Assembly: GCF_008831155.1 (NCBI RefSeq)
Contig: NZ_WBKB01000003.1
Span: forward strand, 186,001 to 250,000
DNA from: Gulosibacter chungangensis
Lineage (GTDB): Bacteria > Actinomycetota > Actinomycetes > Actinomycetales > Microbacteriaceae
DNA length: 64,000 bases
Reading direction: 5' to 3'
Shown here: positions 16,901-25,800 of the stretch, one piece after another
Numbering within the stretch: position 1 is the stretch's first letter
Layout of the letters: each line of letters opens with the position of its first letter
The notes under the pieces: generated by a model
The model's database searches: none
What the model was told of the DNA's origin: nothing
What the model saw: the letters and a program-made list of their open reading frames with translations, nothing else
Made by a program: the position numbers and the translations under genes

Positions 16901-19900
16901 TCGCACAACTCGAAGGGCGGCCCTGCCCGGGGTTGCGCTGCTCGGGCACGCTCGAGCGGCTGCCGCTCACCGAATCAAACTACTACCGGCACCTCTACGA
17001 AGACAGCGATATGCGGCGGGTGATCGCGCGCGAACACACGAGTTTGCTGCCCGACGACGTTCGCCTCACCTACGAGACTGCGTTCAAGAGCTCCGACGAA
17101 TCGCCGGATGCGCCGAACGTGCTCGTCGCGACACCCACGCTGGAGATGGGTATCGACATCGGCGACCTGTCGACCGTGATGCTCGCCTCGCTCCCGCGCA
17201 CCGTCGCGAACTACGTCCAGCGAGTCGGCCGTGCGGGGCGTTTGACCGGATCTGCCCTCGCGCTCGCCTTCGTGCCCGGCCGGCACGAGCAGCTCGCCTG
17301 GTATCAGGACCCGCTCGAGCTCATCAACGGCGAGGTGACCGCGCCTGCGACCTACCTCGATGCGGTGGGGATTCTGAAACGCCAGTTCCTCGCCTCGGTC
17401 TTTGACCACCTGGCGACGAACCCGAACGCCGAGCCGCTACGGCTCGCGAAGGATGTGCTGACTTCGACCGAGCCGGACAGCCCCCTCGGTGACGTGCTGG
17501 CGGAACTGCGGGCAAGTGGCGCCGAGCGCTTGGCACGGTTCCTCTCGACCTTTGATCACCCGGGCGGCTCGTATCTGCGAGAGTCGACGCGGGATGCGCT
17601 GGTCGCGTGGCTGCGACCGCGCGCCGACGGTTCGCTCCCGGTTGAGGAAGCGATCGCCACAGCCGCGAATAAGTATGTGACCGAACTCGAATCGGTGCGG
17701 CACCGGCTGCGGCGCGTGCAGGAGACACTCGTCGAGCTGCAACAGAAGCTCGTGGGCGTGCACGAAGACGAGGACGTCGAAGACGAGCGCAATGCTCGGG
17801 CGACCTGGCGGATGCTCGAAAAGATCCGTGACGAACGAGAGAACGACCACTGGGTCTCTGCCCTGGAACGCGCGGGGCTCCTGCCGAACTACACCCTGCT
17901 CGACGACCGGGTCACCCTAGACGTCGGTGTCAGTTGGGTCGATGCCGACACCCAGCAGTTCGAGAACACCGCGTTCGAATACTCGCGTGACGCGGGCAAC
18001 GCCATCCGCGAATTCGCGCCCGGAGCGACCTTCTACGCCCAGGGGCTCGCGATCGAAATCGACAGCGTCGAAACCGGTGCCAATGCATCCGCCATTCACG
18101 ATTGGGTGTGCTGCCCCGAGTGCGGGCACACGCGCGACCTCACCGAGCATCCGCTCGAGGGCTCGCTAGGCGTCTGCCCGCGCTGCGGCTCGGCAGGCTT
18201 CGCCGATATGGGGCAGCGGATGCCCGTGATCGAACTCGAATCGGTCTCGGCCCAGGTGCGGCGGGACGAATCGCTCATCAGCGACTCGAGCGAGGACCGC
18301 GTGCGGGCCTACTTCAACATGGTGCACCTCGCCGATATTGACGCGGCACAGCTCGACTCGGTGTGGTTCGACGAGGGCACCGGGCTCGGCGTGAAGTACG
18401 CGCGCGAAGTGACCATTCGCTCGATCAACCTCGGGAAGAGCACTGAGGCCGCTGCGGGCACGCCGCGACTGCTGGGCGGGTTTGAAATCGCCGCACCGAT
18501 GTTCCGCATCTGCCGCGAATGCGGCCACCTCGACCAGAAACCCGACGAGAATTCCTGGCGTGAGCATAAGCCGTGGTGTTCGCACCGGAAGCATCGTGAC
18601 GAAGACGCGGTGAGCGTGGCGCTGAGCCGCACGCTCGAGACGCAAGGGATGCTCATCCGCCTGCCCGAACACTTTGACACCGGGGATGAGCTGGTGCTGC
18701 CGAGCCTGATGGCCGCCGTGCACCTCGGGCTTCGGGAGGTCATTGGCGGTGATCCCTCGCACCTCGACATCATTTCGGTGAAGGATGTGCCGCACGGGGC
18801 CGGTGGGACTACTTCCTTCCCGGCGCTGCTCGTGCACGACCGGGTGCCGGGAGGGACGGGCTATCTTGCCGACCACTCGACGGTGGCTGGGCTCGAACAA
18901 ATTCTCTTGGCGGCACTGGCCGTGGTTGAGAACTGTGTGTGCCAGACGCAGGGCCGGTCAGCGTGCCACCGCTGCCTGCTGCCGTTTGCACCTCCGGGTG
19001 CTTCGCGCAGTGTGTGGCGGAACACGGCCGAGCGGTCGCTTCGCGAAATGCTCGGGGTGCCGAGCGATAGGGACGAACCGGTGGTTGCCGCGAACTGGAA
19101 ACCGGTGACCGAAGACCCGGGGAAGACCGAGGCGGGGTCTGCGCTCGAGCGGCGGTTCCGGAAGGCGTTCCTCGCCGGGGTCGAGACCCTCGGCGGGAAC
19201 GTGCAGCAGCAGCCCGGGGTGCATGGCAACACGGTGTTGGTGACGCTCCCGCGGGGGCACCGCCGCACCCTGAAGCCCGAGGAGCACATGCGCGGTGCCC
19301 GGCCCGATTTCGTGCTGCGCACTGGCAACGCCGACGACGGGGCGCTCGCCATCTTCCTCGATGGCTACCGCTATCACGCGACGGAAGCGATAAACCGCCT
19401 CGCCGATGACCACGCCAAGCGGGCCGAGATCCGCAGCGATATCGACGTGCGCGTCATCTCGCTGACGTGGGAAGACGTCGAAGATTACTTGAACGGCACG
19501 CCAAACACCGTGCCGCAGTGGATCGCCGCGAACCCGCTCTACGCGCGGCTCGGGCCGGCGCTCGGGCTCAACGCCGGCGACCTCGAGCGGGTCACCGAAA
19601 ACCCGATGCGTCGAATCTTTGACTGGATGCGTGACCCGCAGACCGCGCTCAACGCCTGGGATCGCATCCTGCCCGCCCTACCGACACTCCTACTGGGGAT
19701 GGGGCAGACCGCTGCACTCGATGGTGTTGGACTCGATGGGGCGGCTGTTCGGGCGCTCGACGGTTCGCTGGAGGCGGGGAACCCCGGCAGTGCCCAGTGG
19801 CGTCAGGGCACGCTCGCGGTCGTCACTCGGGTGATGCAGGCTGTCGGGGGACGCCCGACTTACGAGACCGCAATCGTGCTTGATGATTCTTCGGATGCGC

Positions 19901-20328
19901 TGGCGCGGCCCGAGTTCCGAAGCGACTGGCGGTCGTTCCTGCACTGGTCGAATGTGCTCGGGGTTGACACTCGGAACACGACGATTCGGGTGCGCTCGCA
20001 GGTGGCCTCTGCGGCGCCGGTGTCGCGGGTCGACGTGCGCTTCCAAGAGGAGTGGATTGACGCGCTCGAATACGCGACTGCCGACGAAAAGGCACTGTTA
20101 CAGCCGTTGCAAGAAGCCGGGTTCGTGCCGGCACCCGAAGTCGGTGAAGAACGCGGTGATGGGGTGACGCTTCCGGCACTGTGGGAAGCGGCGAAGGTTG
20201 CCCTCGTGATTGACCTCGACGAGGCTGAGGTCGCGTCGGTGCGCGCCGAGGGATACGACACGCTGGATGATGTGGCGGCGGTGCTCGCGCACTTCGCCGG
20301 TGCGAGCGAGGGGAATGAGGTCGACTGA
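13939..20328 (+). CDS. Giant DEAD/DEAH helicase with DUF1998 and PD-(D/E)xK-like domain (DruE-like / DrmA-DrmB fusion-like)
   Basis: 2129 residues. SF2 helicase lobe 1 has Walker A TTGTGSGKT (99-107) and box DEFH (230-233). Several zinc-ribbon-like CxxC pairs lie between the lobes (CRHCG near 513, CPSCG near 620, CDSCK near 974). Lobe 2 carries EMGIDIGD and QRVGRAGR (1094-1101). Further CxxC ribbons lead into the DUF1998 cysteine cluster (Cys1666, 1668, 1676, 1679). The C-terminus resembles a PD-(D/E)xK nuclease: PDF at 1789-1791 and FLDGYRYH at 1806-1813. DISARM splits helicase (DrmA) and DUF1998 (DrmB) into two genes, while Druantia DruE is one huge polypeptide of this kind. It overlaps both neighbours (ATGA at 13939, TGATG at 20326), so it is part of one translational unit. 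Domain calls are strong; assignment to a named system is open. Confidence 0.85.
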   Translation: MTALLPSLQAGRFQQSVSDYLQTTFALTDKEVLDALDSFLADEHTGIFRGPYLRTRMPFKPATRKPTEVLEWYGAPYPPHGHQMAAFERLAQGKPTLVTTGTGSGKTEAFLFPILDHVLRAKRNGIAGTKALILYPMNALANDQARRIASLITTDPELAGVSAAIYTGEDGPKRRQVSPAGLITDRETIQAQAPDILLTNYKMLDQLLLRSKDQTIWEQSATSLRFLVLDEFHTYDGAQGTDVAMLLRRLGMTLKRHWPTNPERREALGINGAAAAAPLGLTVPVATSATLGGEDSTTMIDFANTVFGGGFDADSAVGETRYSVEDWAERASETTLGGAPRRFVGIDVEPIDLRALGAAANNTGSGALDIARAVIAELYESGHDFASASAEQLHDALRTHPDVRNLIEATQTPTALGDLVQELFSTAREIDEAASEAAINAIIAALSQVRMAVGFAAPSVDVNAWIRALTRIDRVAGPTAVFRWSDDGQIFLEDNDDAYSDEGRESEPAIYCRHCGRSGWGVAIRTTGEQRDLEAKGTNPREVAVKKLGSFRALIYAPAEADKLERFDEPTPGFGWWDVNNRRVHATLPETDGDSADTKILPVQWFDGEDADRDSNNEICPSCGRPDGIRFMGSAVATLLSVVTTALFGDAQLDGAEKKALVFTDSVQDAAHRAGFVQNRAHTFGLRNAIRRAIGDRTHTLEELSGELLARAETANERYRLLSPELAERENFREFWETEDPSKIKVATRRRVKTRLAFDLALEFGLQSTFARTLEQTASVTAEVDTGPAVVLERIAREAIEGFQFDAALEQSDVIPGDTLIAWARGVLEQMRERGAIEHQWLGQYVKDNGLRWKIWGGRPKAEGMPAFPKGRSAPAFPRIGPNPKTAKGEYLLDDLNSSQGWYARWTARILGVSTHAGAQLVQRLLKSIADGSLVKEHAITRTGGTAYGIEPERILVSPASNDQRHAGETMLRCDSCKALTPASPTTVAQLEGRPCPGLRCSGTLERLPLTESNYYRHLYEDSDMRRVIAREHTSLLPDDVRLTYETAFKSSDESPDAPNVLVATPTLEMGIDIGDLSTVMLASLPRTVANYVQRVGRAGRLTGSALALAFVPGRHEQLAWYQDPLELINGEVTAPATYLDAVGILKRQFLASVFDHLATNPNAEPLRLAKDVLTSTEPDSPLGDVLAELRASGAERLARFLSTFDHPGGSYLRESTRDALVAWLRPRADGSLPVEEAIATAANKYVTELESVRHRLRRVQETLVELQQKLVGVHEDEDVEDERNARATWRMLEKIRDERENDHWVSALERAGLLPNYTLLDDRVTLDVGVSWVDADTQQFENTAFEYSRDAGNAIREFAPGATFYAQGLAIEIDSVETGANASAIHDWVCCPECGHTRDLTEHPLEGSLGVCPRCGSAGFADMGQRMPVIELESVSAQVRRDESLISDSSEDRVRAYFNMVHLADIDAAQLDSVWFDEGTGLGVKYAREVTIRSINLGKSTEAAAGTPRLLGGFEIAAPMFRICRECGHLDQKPDENSWREHKPWCSHRKHRDEDAVSVALSRTLETQGMLIRLPEHFDTGDELVLPSLMAAVHLGLREVIGGDPSHLDIISVKDVPHGAGGTTSFPALLVHDRVPGGTGYLADHSTVAGLEQILLAALAVVENCVCQTQGRSACHRCLLPFAPPGASRSVWRNTAERSLREMLGVPSDRDEPVVAANWKPVTEDPGKTEAGSALERRFRKAFLAGVETLGGNVQQQPGVHGNTVLVTLPRGHRRTLKPEEHMRGARPDFVLRTGNADDGALAIFLDGYRYHATEAINRLADDHAKRAEIRSDIDVRVISLTWEDVEDYLNGTPNTVPQWIAANPLYARLGPALGLNAGDLERVTENPMRRIFDWMRDPQTALNAWDRILPALPTLLLGMGQTAALDGVGLDGAAVRALDGSLEAGNPGSAQWRQGTLAVVTRVMQAVGGRPTYETAIVLDDSSDALARPEFRSDWRSFLHWSNVLGVDTRNTTIRVRSQVASAAPVSRVDVRFQEEWIDALEYATADEKALLQPLQEAGFVPAPEVGEERGDGVTLPALWEAAKVALVIDLDEAEVASVRAEGYDTLDDVAAVLAHFAGASEGNEVD

Positions 20329-22667
20329 TGCCGATGATCATGTGGGTGAAGAATCAATCGAGCCCGGTTGATGGCAGCCTGAAAACGAAGATCTTCAACT
20401 TCCTCACGAAGCTCAGCGACTCGGACGAGACCCCCGGCCTGCACATTGAGCCGATTCAGAACTCGGTTGACCCGCGGGCTCGCACCGGGCGCATCGATCA
20501 GCAGTTCCGCGCTGTGCTGTTTCGACTGGAGTCGGTGGGACGCGAGACCACCTACGTGTTTGAGGGTGCGTATAACCACGACGAGGCAATCGAACGCGCG
20601 AAGACGCGCAAGCTGCAGGTGAACCCGGTCAACGGAGTGCCGGAGATCATTGAGCTCGAGGCTGCTGAAGTCGACGGCCACGGGGATGCGGTGCTCGCGA
20701 AGGCCGCAGAGATTGCGGCCGCTCAGGAGAAAGCAGCTGCGGCCACGGCTCGTGGGCTGGCGGTGACGCCGCTGCTGGTCAGCCGCGGATACACCGTCGA
20801 TGGGCTCGTCACCGAAGTTGGGTTTACCGTCGCGGATGCCGAGCGGTTAATGGCCGCGGCCGATGAGGCGGAGCTGAGCCACATCGGTGAAGCGTTTGTG
20901 AACTCCTGGCAGCAGCTCGCGGTGGTTGCGATGCTGGAAGGGATTCCCCAGGAGCGCATCCTCGCCGAGATCGAGGGGCCGGTCGAACCTGAAGAGGGCG
21001 AGGTCTCGGCTCAGGAACCTTTAGCGGAAGACACCGCGGCCGAGTCTGCGGAAGTGGGTGCCGCATCCAAGTTTGCTGAAGCTTTGGGAGACGCAAAGAG
21101 GGAGGCGAGCGACGAAGCTGAGCAGATCATCCGCAGCTTCGAACACCCGGCGGCGAAGCAGCAGTTCCGGTACATCGAAGACCAGGATGAGCTGCAGCGA
21201 GTCATCGAGAGCGATGACTTCGGGCAGTGGATCGTGTTCCTGCACCCGGACCAGCAGCGTTATGTTGACCGCGATTACAACGGGCCGTTCCGTCTGACCG
21301 GTGGTGCCGGTACTGGGAAGACCGTCGTGCTGCTGCACCGCGCGCGGCGACTCGCGAAGGCGAATCCGGATGCGCGAATTGTGTTGACGACGTTCACACG
21401 CGCGTTGGCGAGGATGCTCGCGCGGGACCTCAAGCGCCTCGATGCCCACCTGCCGCTCGCCTCGAAGCTGGGGGAGCCGGGGATTTATATTGCTGGAATT
21501 GACCAGCTCGTCGCCGAGGTGCGGCGCCGGTGGCCGAAGCCCTTCGATGCTGCGGCGCTGCGGGTGATTGGTGACACCGTGGGAATGCGGAATCCGGACA
21601 CTCGCTCGGACGACATGTGGGACAGGGCTGTTGGGCTGCACGGAGACGAGCTTGGCCCTGAGCTCGGTAGTCGCGCGTTTGCGGAGCGCGAGTACCTCAA
21701 TGTTGTGTTGCGGAATCGGATTCTCGAGCGGGACGAGTATTTGACGGCATCGCGTGCTGGGATCGGTCAGCGGCTCGGGCGGAAGCAGCGGGTTGCGATG
21801 TGGAAGATCATCGAGCAGTTCCGGTTGAGCGAAAAGCTCGACCAGCGGGTTGCGTTCTATGAGCTTGCGGCAATTGGGGCTGCAATGTTGGAGGAAACCG
21901 GGCTGAAGCTCGTTGATCACTTGCTGGTCGACGAAGGACAGGACCTCACCGCACCTCGTTGGCAGTTCTTGCGGGCCCTGGCGGTTGAGGGGCCGAACGA
22001 CATGTTCATCGCAGAGGATGCGCACCAGCGGATTTACGGGCAGCCGGTTCGAATGGGTGCGCTGGGCATTAACATTCGCGGCCGCTCGCGTCGACTGCGA
22101 CTGAACTACCGGACGACACAAGAGACCCTGGACTTCGCGCTGAAGGCGCTGGCGGGGGAGACCTGGGAGACGGGCGAAGGTACGGCGGAGGACAACGAAG
22201 GGTACGTTTCGGCTCGACGTGGGCCGGAGCCGCGGTTGTTGGAGAGCGATTCAGGGGCGCCCCACTCAACGTTGATCGCACAGGTGATTGGGGACTGGAT
22301 CGCGGAAGGCATTGATCCGCGGACCATTGCCGTGCTTGGGCGTACGAAGGACGAAGTCACTGCGATTGCTCGAGATCTGACGCGAAAGGGAATCCCTGCG
22401 AAGGGCGAGACTCCGGACTCTGTCGCGTCTGCCTCGTCGGTAGTGACGATGACGATGCATCAGTCGAAGGGGCAGGAGTTCTCGCGGGTCGTGTTGCACA
22501 ACTTGTCGGACGGGGCCTTTCCGCGGCGAGCACGGCGTGGGGCGACCGAGGAAGAGCTACATGAGATTCGGCAGATGGATGCCGCGCTGTTGTATGTCGC
22601 GGCGACTCGGGCGCGGGATGAGCTTGTGGTGACGTATTCGGGGGAGCCGACAGGGTTGCTGGTGTAG
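20328..22667 (+). CDS. UvrD/Rep-family (SF1) helicase with RelE-like N-terminal domain
   Basis: 779 residues. Residues about 15-105 resemble a RelE/ParE-type fold: an SDETPGLHIEPI segment, RTGRIDQQFRAVLF, and the HDEAIERA motif often seen where RelE-like domains are fused to UvrD helicases. A long charged helical linker follows. The SF1 helicase then starts with Walker A GGAGTGKT (325-332), motif II DEGQD (535-539), and ends with the UvrD-like C-terminal motif region containing TMHQSKGQEF and YVAATRARDEL. It probably unwinds DNA or translocates on it. Whether the RelE-like part cuts RNA is unknown, as the catalytic residues of RelE are variable. Last gene of the overlapping operon; canonical DISARM and Druantia have no such gene. 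Confidence 0.85.
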   Translation: MPMIMWVKNQSSPVDGSLKTKIFNFLTKLSDSDETPGLHIEPIQNSVDPRARTGRIDQQFRAVLFRLESVGRETTYVFEGAYNHDEAIERAKTRKLQVNPVNGVPEIIELEAAEVDGHGDAVLAKAAEIAAAQEKAAAATARGLAVTPLLVSRGYTVDGLVTEVGFTVADAERLMAAADEAELSHIGEAFVNSWQQLAVVAMLEGIPQERILAEIEGPVEPEEGEVSAQEPLAEDTAAESAEVGAASKFAEALGDAKREASDEAEQIIRSFEHPAAKQQFRYIEDQDELQRVIESDDFGQWIVFLHPDQQRYVDRDYNGPFRLTGGAGTGKTVVLLHRARRLAKANPDARIVLTTFTRALARMLARDLKRLDAHLPLASKLGEPGIYIAGIDQLVAEVRRRWPKPFDAAALRVIGDTVGMRNPDTRSDDMWDRAVGLHGDELGPELGSRAFAEREYLNVVLRNRILERDEYLTASRAGIGQRLGRKQRVAMWKIIEQFRLSEKLDQRVAFYELAAIGAAMLEETGLKLVDHLLVDEGQDLTAPRWQFLRALAVEGPNDMFIAEDAHQRIYGQPVRMGALGINIRGRSRRLRLNYRTTQETLDFALKALAGETWETGEGTAEDNEGYVSARRGPEPRLLESDSGAPHSTLIAQVIGDWIAEGIDPRTIAVLGRTKDEVTAIARDLTRKGIPAKGETPDSVASASSVVTMTMHQSKGQEFSRVVLHNLSDGAFPRRARRGATEEELHEIRQMDAALLYVAATRARDELVVTYSGEPTGLLV

Positions 22668-22834
22668 TTACTGCCACTGGGAAGCGCAAATGGTTAGAAG
22701 CATGGTCATCAGAAATTACCCTTAGCGGAGGCGAGGACCTGACTTATGGTGTGGCCAACACACTCCCAACACTTGTGGAGAATGTAGCGCCTCATGCACG
22801 CGGGGTACGTATTAAGTGCGTGTACTGTTGAAAC

Positions 22835-25800
22835 GTGGCTTATACGACGTTGGGAGCTCTCATTCGGTTGGCGAGGGAAGCCGCCCGGATGGACCAGGCC
22901 GAACTCGCCGCGCGCATGGGAGTTGGTCAGCAGGCTGTGAGTGGATGGGAGCGCGGAATCTCTCGCCCTCGCCGAAGTGTCCTGAAAGTGCTGTGTTCAA
23001 TTCTTGACCTGTGCCTCGACGATGTGCTGGACGCGGGCCGTTACGAGCAAGCGCGAGATACGCCGAGCCAGAGTAGGCTGCTCAACCTGCCGTTCGAGAA
23101 CCTATCACCGGAGGCGTTCGAGGCGTTCTGCCGCGATCTACTCCAGATGCGACACCCCAGACGTACAGCTGTGCGCAACGGATCTTCCGGTTTTAAGCAA
23201 TTTGGCGTCGACGTCTACGTTGATGGAGAAGACGAGCGTATTGGCGTCCAGTGCAAGCGCCACCGGACCTTCGGCCCGAGTGATGTGAAGAAGGCGATCG
23301 AGGAAGTGCTCCCCGATGCTCAACTTAGCTCCGGGGTCATCGCCTTGAGCCGCCGATCTGCGACACCAGCCACTCGACTTGAACTGACTAAATATCCGGG
23401 TTGGAAACTCTGGGATGGCGAGACGCTATCCGGCTTCGTCCGTGGGCTTCAGGTGGCCGAAAAGCTCGCACTGATCGAGAGCTACTTTCCCGAGCTGCGC
23501 GAGTCTTTTCTTGGCATTTCTGAGCCCAGCCCGTGGCTTGAACCGGACCGATATGACACCGCACTCGCCGGTCGGCTCGGCGTCGATAGAAACTTCGCTC
23601 TGGTTGGCCGCACCGATGAGCTCCGGAAGTTAACTGCCCTCGCAGCCGATCATCGCGAAGTTGCGTTCGTCATAGGCCGCGGCGGCATCGGTAAGAGCCG
23701 CCTGCTTCGCGAGTTCGCCAGCGCTGACATTGGTCGGGCCGTTCGTTTCGTTGCTAGGGGCCGTATTGCCCCGAGTGCTTTCGAGCTACTTCCCGAGGGT
23801 GCGCCGGTCATAGTGGTGGACGATGCCACGGACGCGGAATACGACGTCGCGGCGCTGGTCGAAGGTGTTCGTCGCGCTCGCCCAGACGCGACCCTAGTTC
23901 TCGCGGCACGCCCGCGAGCCGTGCCTAAGCTTCGCGCTTCCCTTGACCTGCCGGAAGCACTCGCCGATGACGTCACAGTCAGCGTCGGTGATCTCTCAAT
24001 TGAAGACGCCGAGTCGCTGGCTCGCGATGCCCTCGGCGACCATGCGACGGACTGGCGTGTCGAGTCGCTCGCACGGATCGGGTATGACTGCCCCTTTCTC
24101 ATCGTCACTGGATCCCACTTGGTGCGCTCCGGTACGCTCGATGACTCCGACCTTGCTTCGCAAACTGTCCTCCGACGCGAAATCCTCGCTCGATTCACAG
24201 ACCTCGTATTGAGCGGGGCTAACGCCGACGCTCGAACTGCCGTTCTGCAAGCGCTGGCGGCGATCCAGCCAGCGCCGTTAGAAGATGGTGATTTCATCCA
24301 GTGCCTTGTTGCAGCCAGCGGGCAATCGCATGCCGACCTCCTTGAGATCCTCGATGAATTGGAGGACCTTGGTCTTGTGCTCCGGCGGGGGAAAACTGCA
24401 CGGGTCGTACCTGACCTCCTCGGAGACGCGACGCTGGAGCGTGCACTGGTCTCGCAATCCGGTCTTGACAAGCATTTTGCCCGACTAATTGCTGACCACG
24501 CTGGCGGGTCTGCCCTGACTCATGCCATCAATAACGTCAGCATTGTCGATTGGCACCGACGTGCGGATGGAGATTCGAACCTTGCTGACGTTTTATGGCA
24601 CTCATTAGTGGAACATACCCGAGACCTTCCGAACTCGGCTCGCATCAACATCAGTAGGCGGGTTGCCGCAGTCGCCGCGATCTATCCGGATCGTGCCCTC
24701 GATTTCGCGGATACACTTCGTGCGAACCCAGCTCCCGATGAGGACGATGAGCTGAGCGGCATATGGGGAGAGGAGAGGAAAGTCACCAGTGACGACGTTG
24801 CTCGTTCGCTCGCGCCGCTCATAGCAAACGCCGGACACCGGACCGATTACCTTCCGAGGGCATTGCATAGCCTGCTCGATATTGGCCTTCGGGATGACCG
24901 TGGCGAAAACTCGAACCCCGAGCACGCTCTCCGACTTGCACGCGAACTTGGTGAGTTCCACCCGCGCCGCCCCGTCGCCTTCACTAAACGTTACGTCGAA
25001 GTCGTTGGCGATATCTTCCGTGCCGATGAGTACCCCGGACACCGCGATCAGATCTTGTCGCTGCTTAGCCCTGCCCTGGCTGATGAGGTCACAATTACTG
25101 AACCCAAAGGAATCAGTATCACGATCGCGCGCATGCCGGTCAGTCTTGAAGCCGTTGCCGACGTACGGTCTTCTGCGATCGCCATCGCCGAGGAAGCCCT
25201 CGCCCGTGATACTTGGACGGCCCGCGCTGCCATTGCGATCTTTGAGGAAGCCCTGCGATCGGGCGATCGGAACGAACCAGTGACGGACGAGTTCGCGGTA
25301 GTCGTAGGCATCCTTAGCAGATTACTCGGCGCACCGGATCAGTCCGCCGGGCTGCGCTTGTCTGCGTACCGGGCCCTGGGCTGGCACGCTAAATATGGTG
25401 TCGGCGAGCGGAAAGAGCTCGTACGTGATACTCGTAGGAGGCTGCATATCGACGATGACCTCTTATTCATCCGGTTAGTACGTGCCGGTTGGGCTTCGGG
25501 CGACGACTACGATACCGACGATACCGACGATGATGCGGCGGGGCGCTACCATCAGGCACGAGAGAAGTCGGAACGAGTCACGGAGGAACTCGTCGAGCGA
25601 TGGACAACTCGGTACACGTCGGACGGGCTCGTGCAACGTCTCCAAGAAATCATCAAGGAAGAACGCACAGCAAGCGACGAACATTTCTTACCCGACCGGC
25701 TACTTACGAGGTTCTTTCAGAAGTCACCCGATGCTGCTCGTATTGTCGTAAACAGCCCTCCGTCAGAGACAGTTGACCAGGCTCTGATTCGTGCTGCATT

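Noticed and set aside
6339-22667. Calling the operon canonical DISARM class 1
   Set aside because: No PLD-family drmC, no separate drmB, and an extra RelE-UvrD gene; only a relationship can be claimed.
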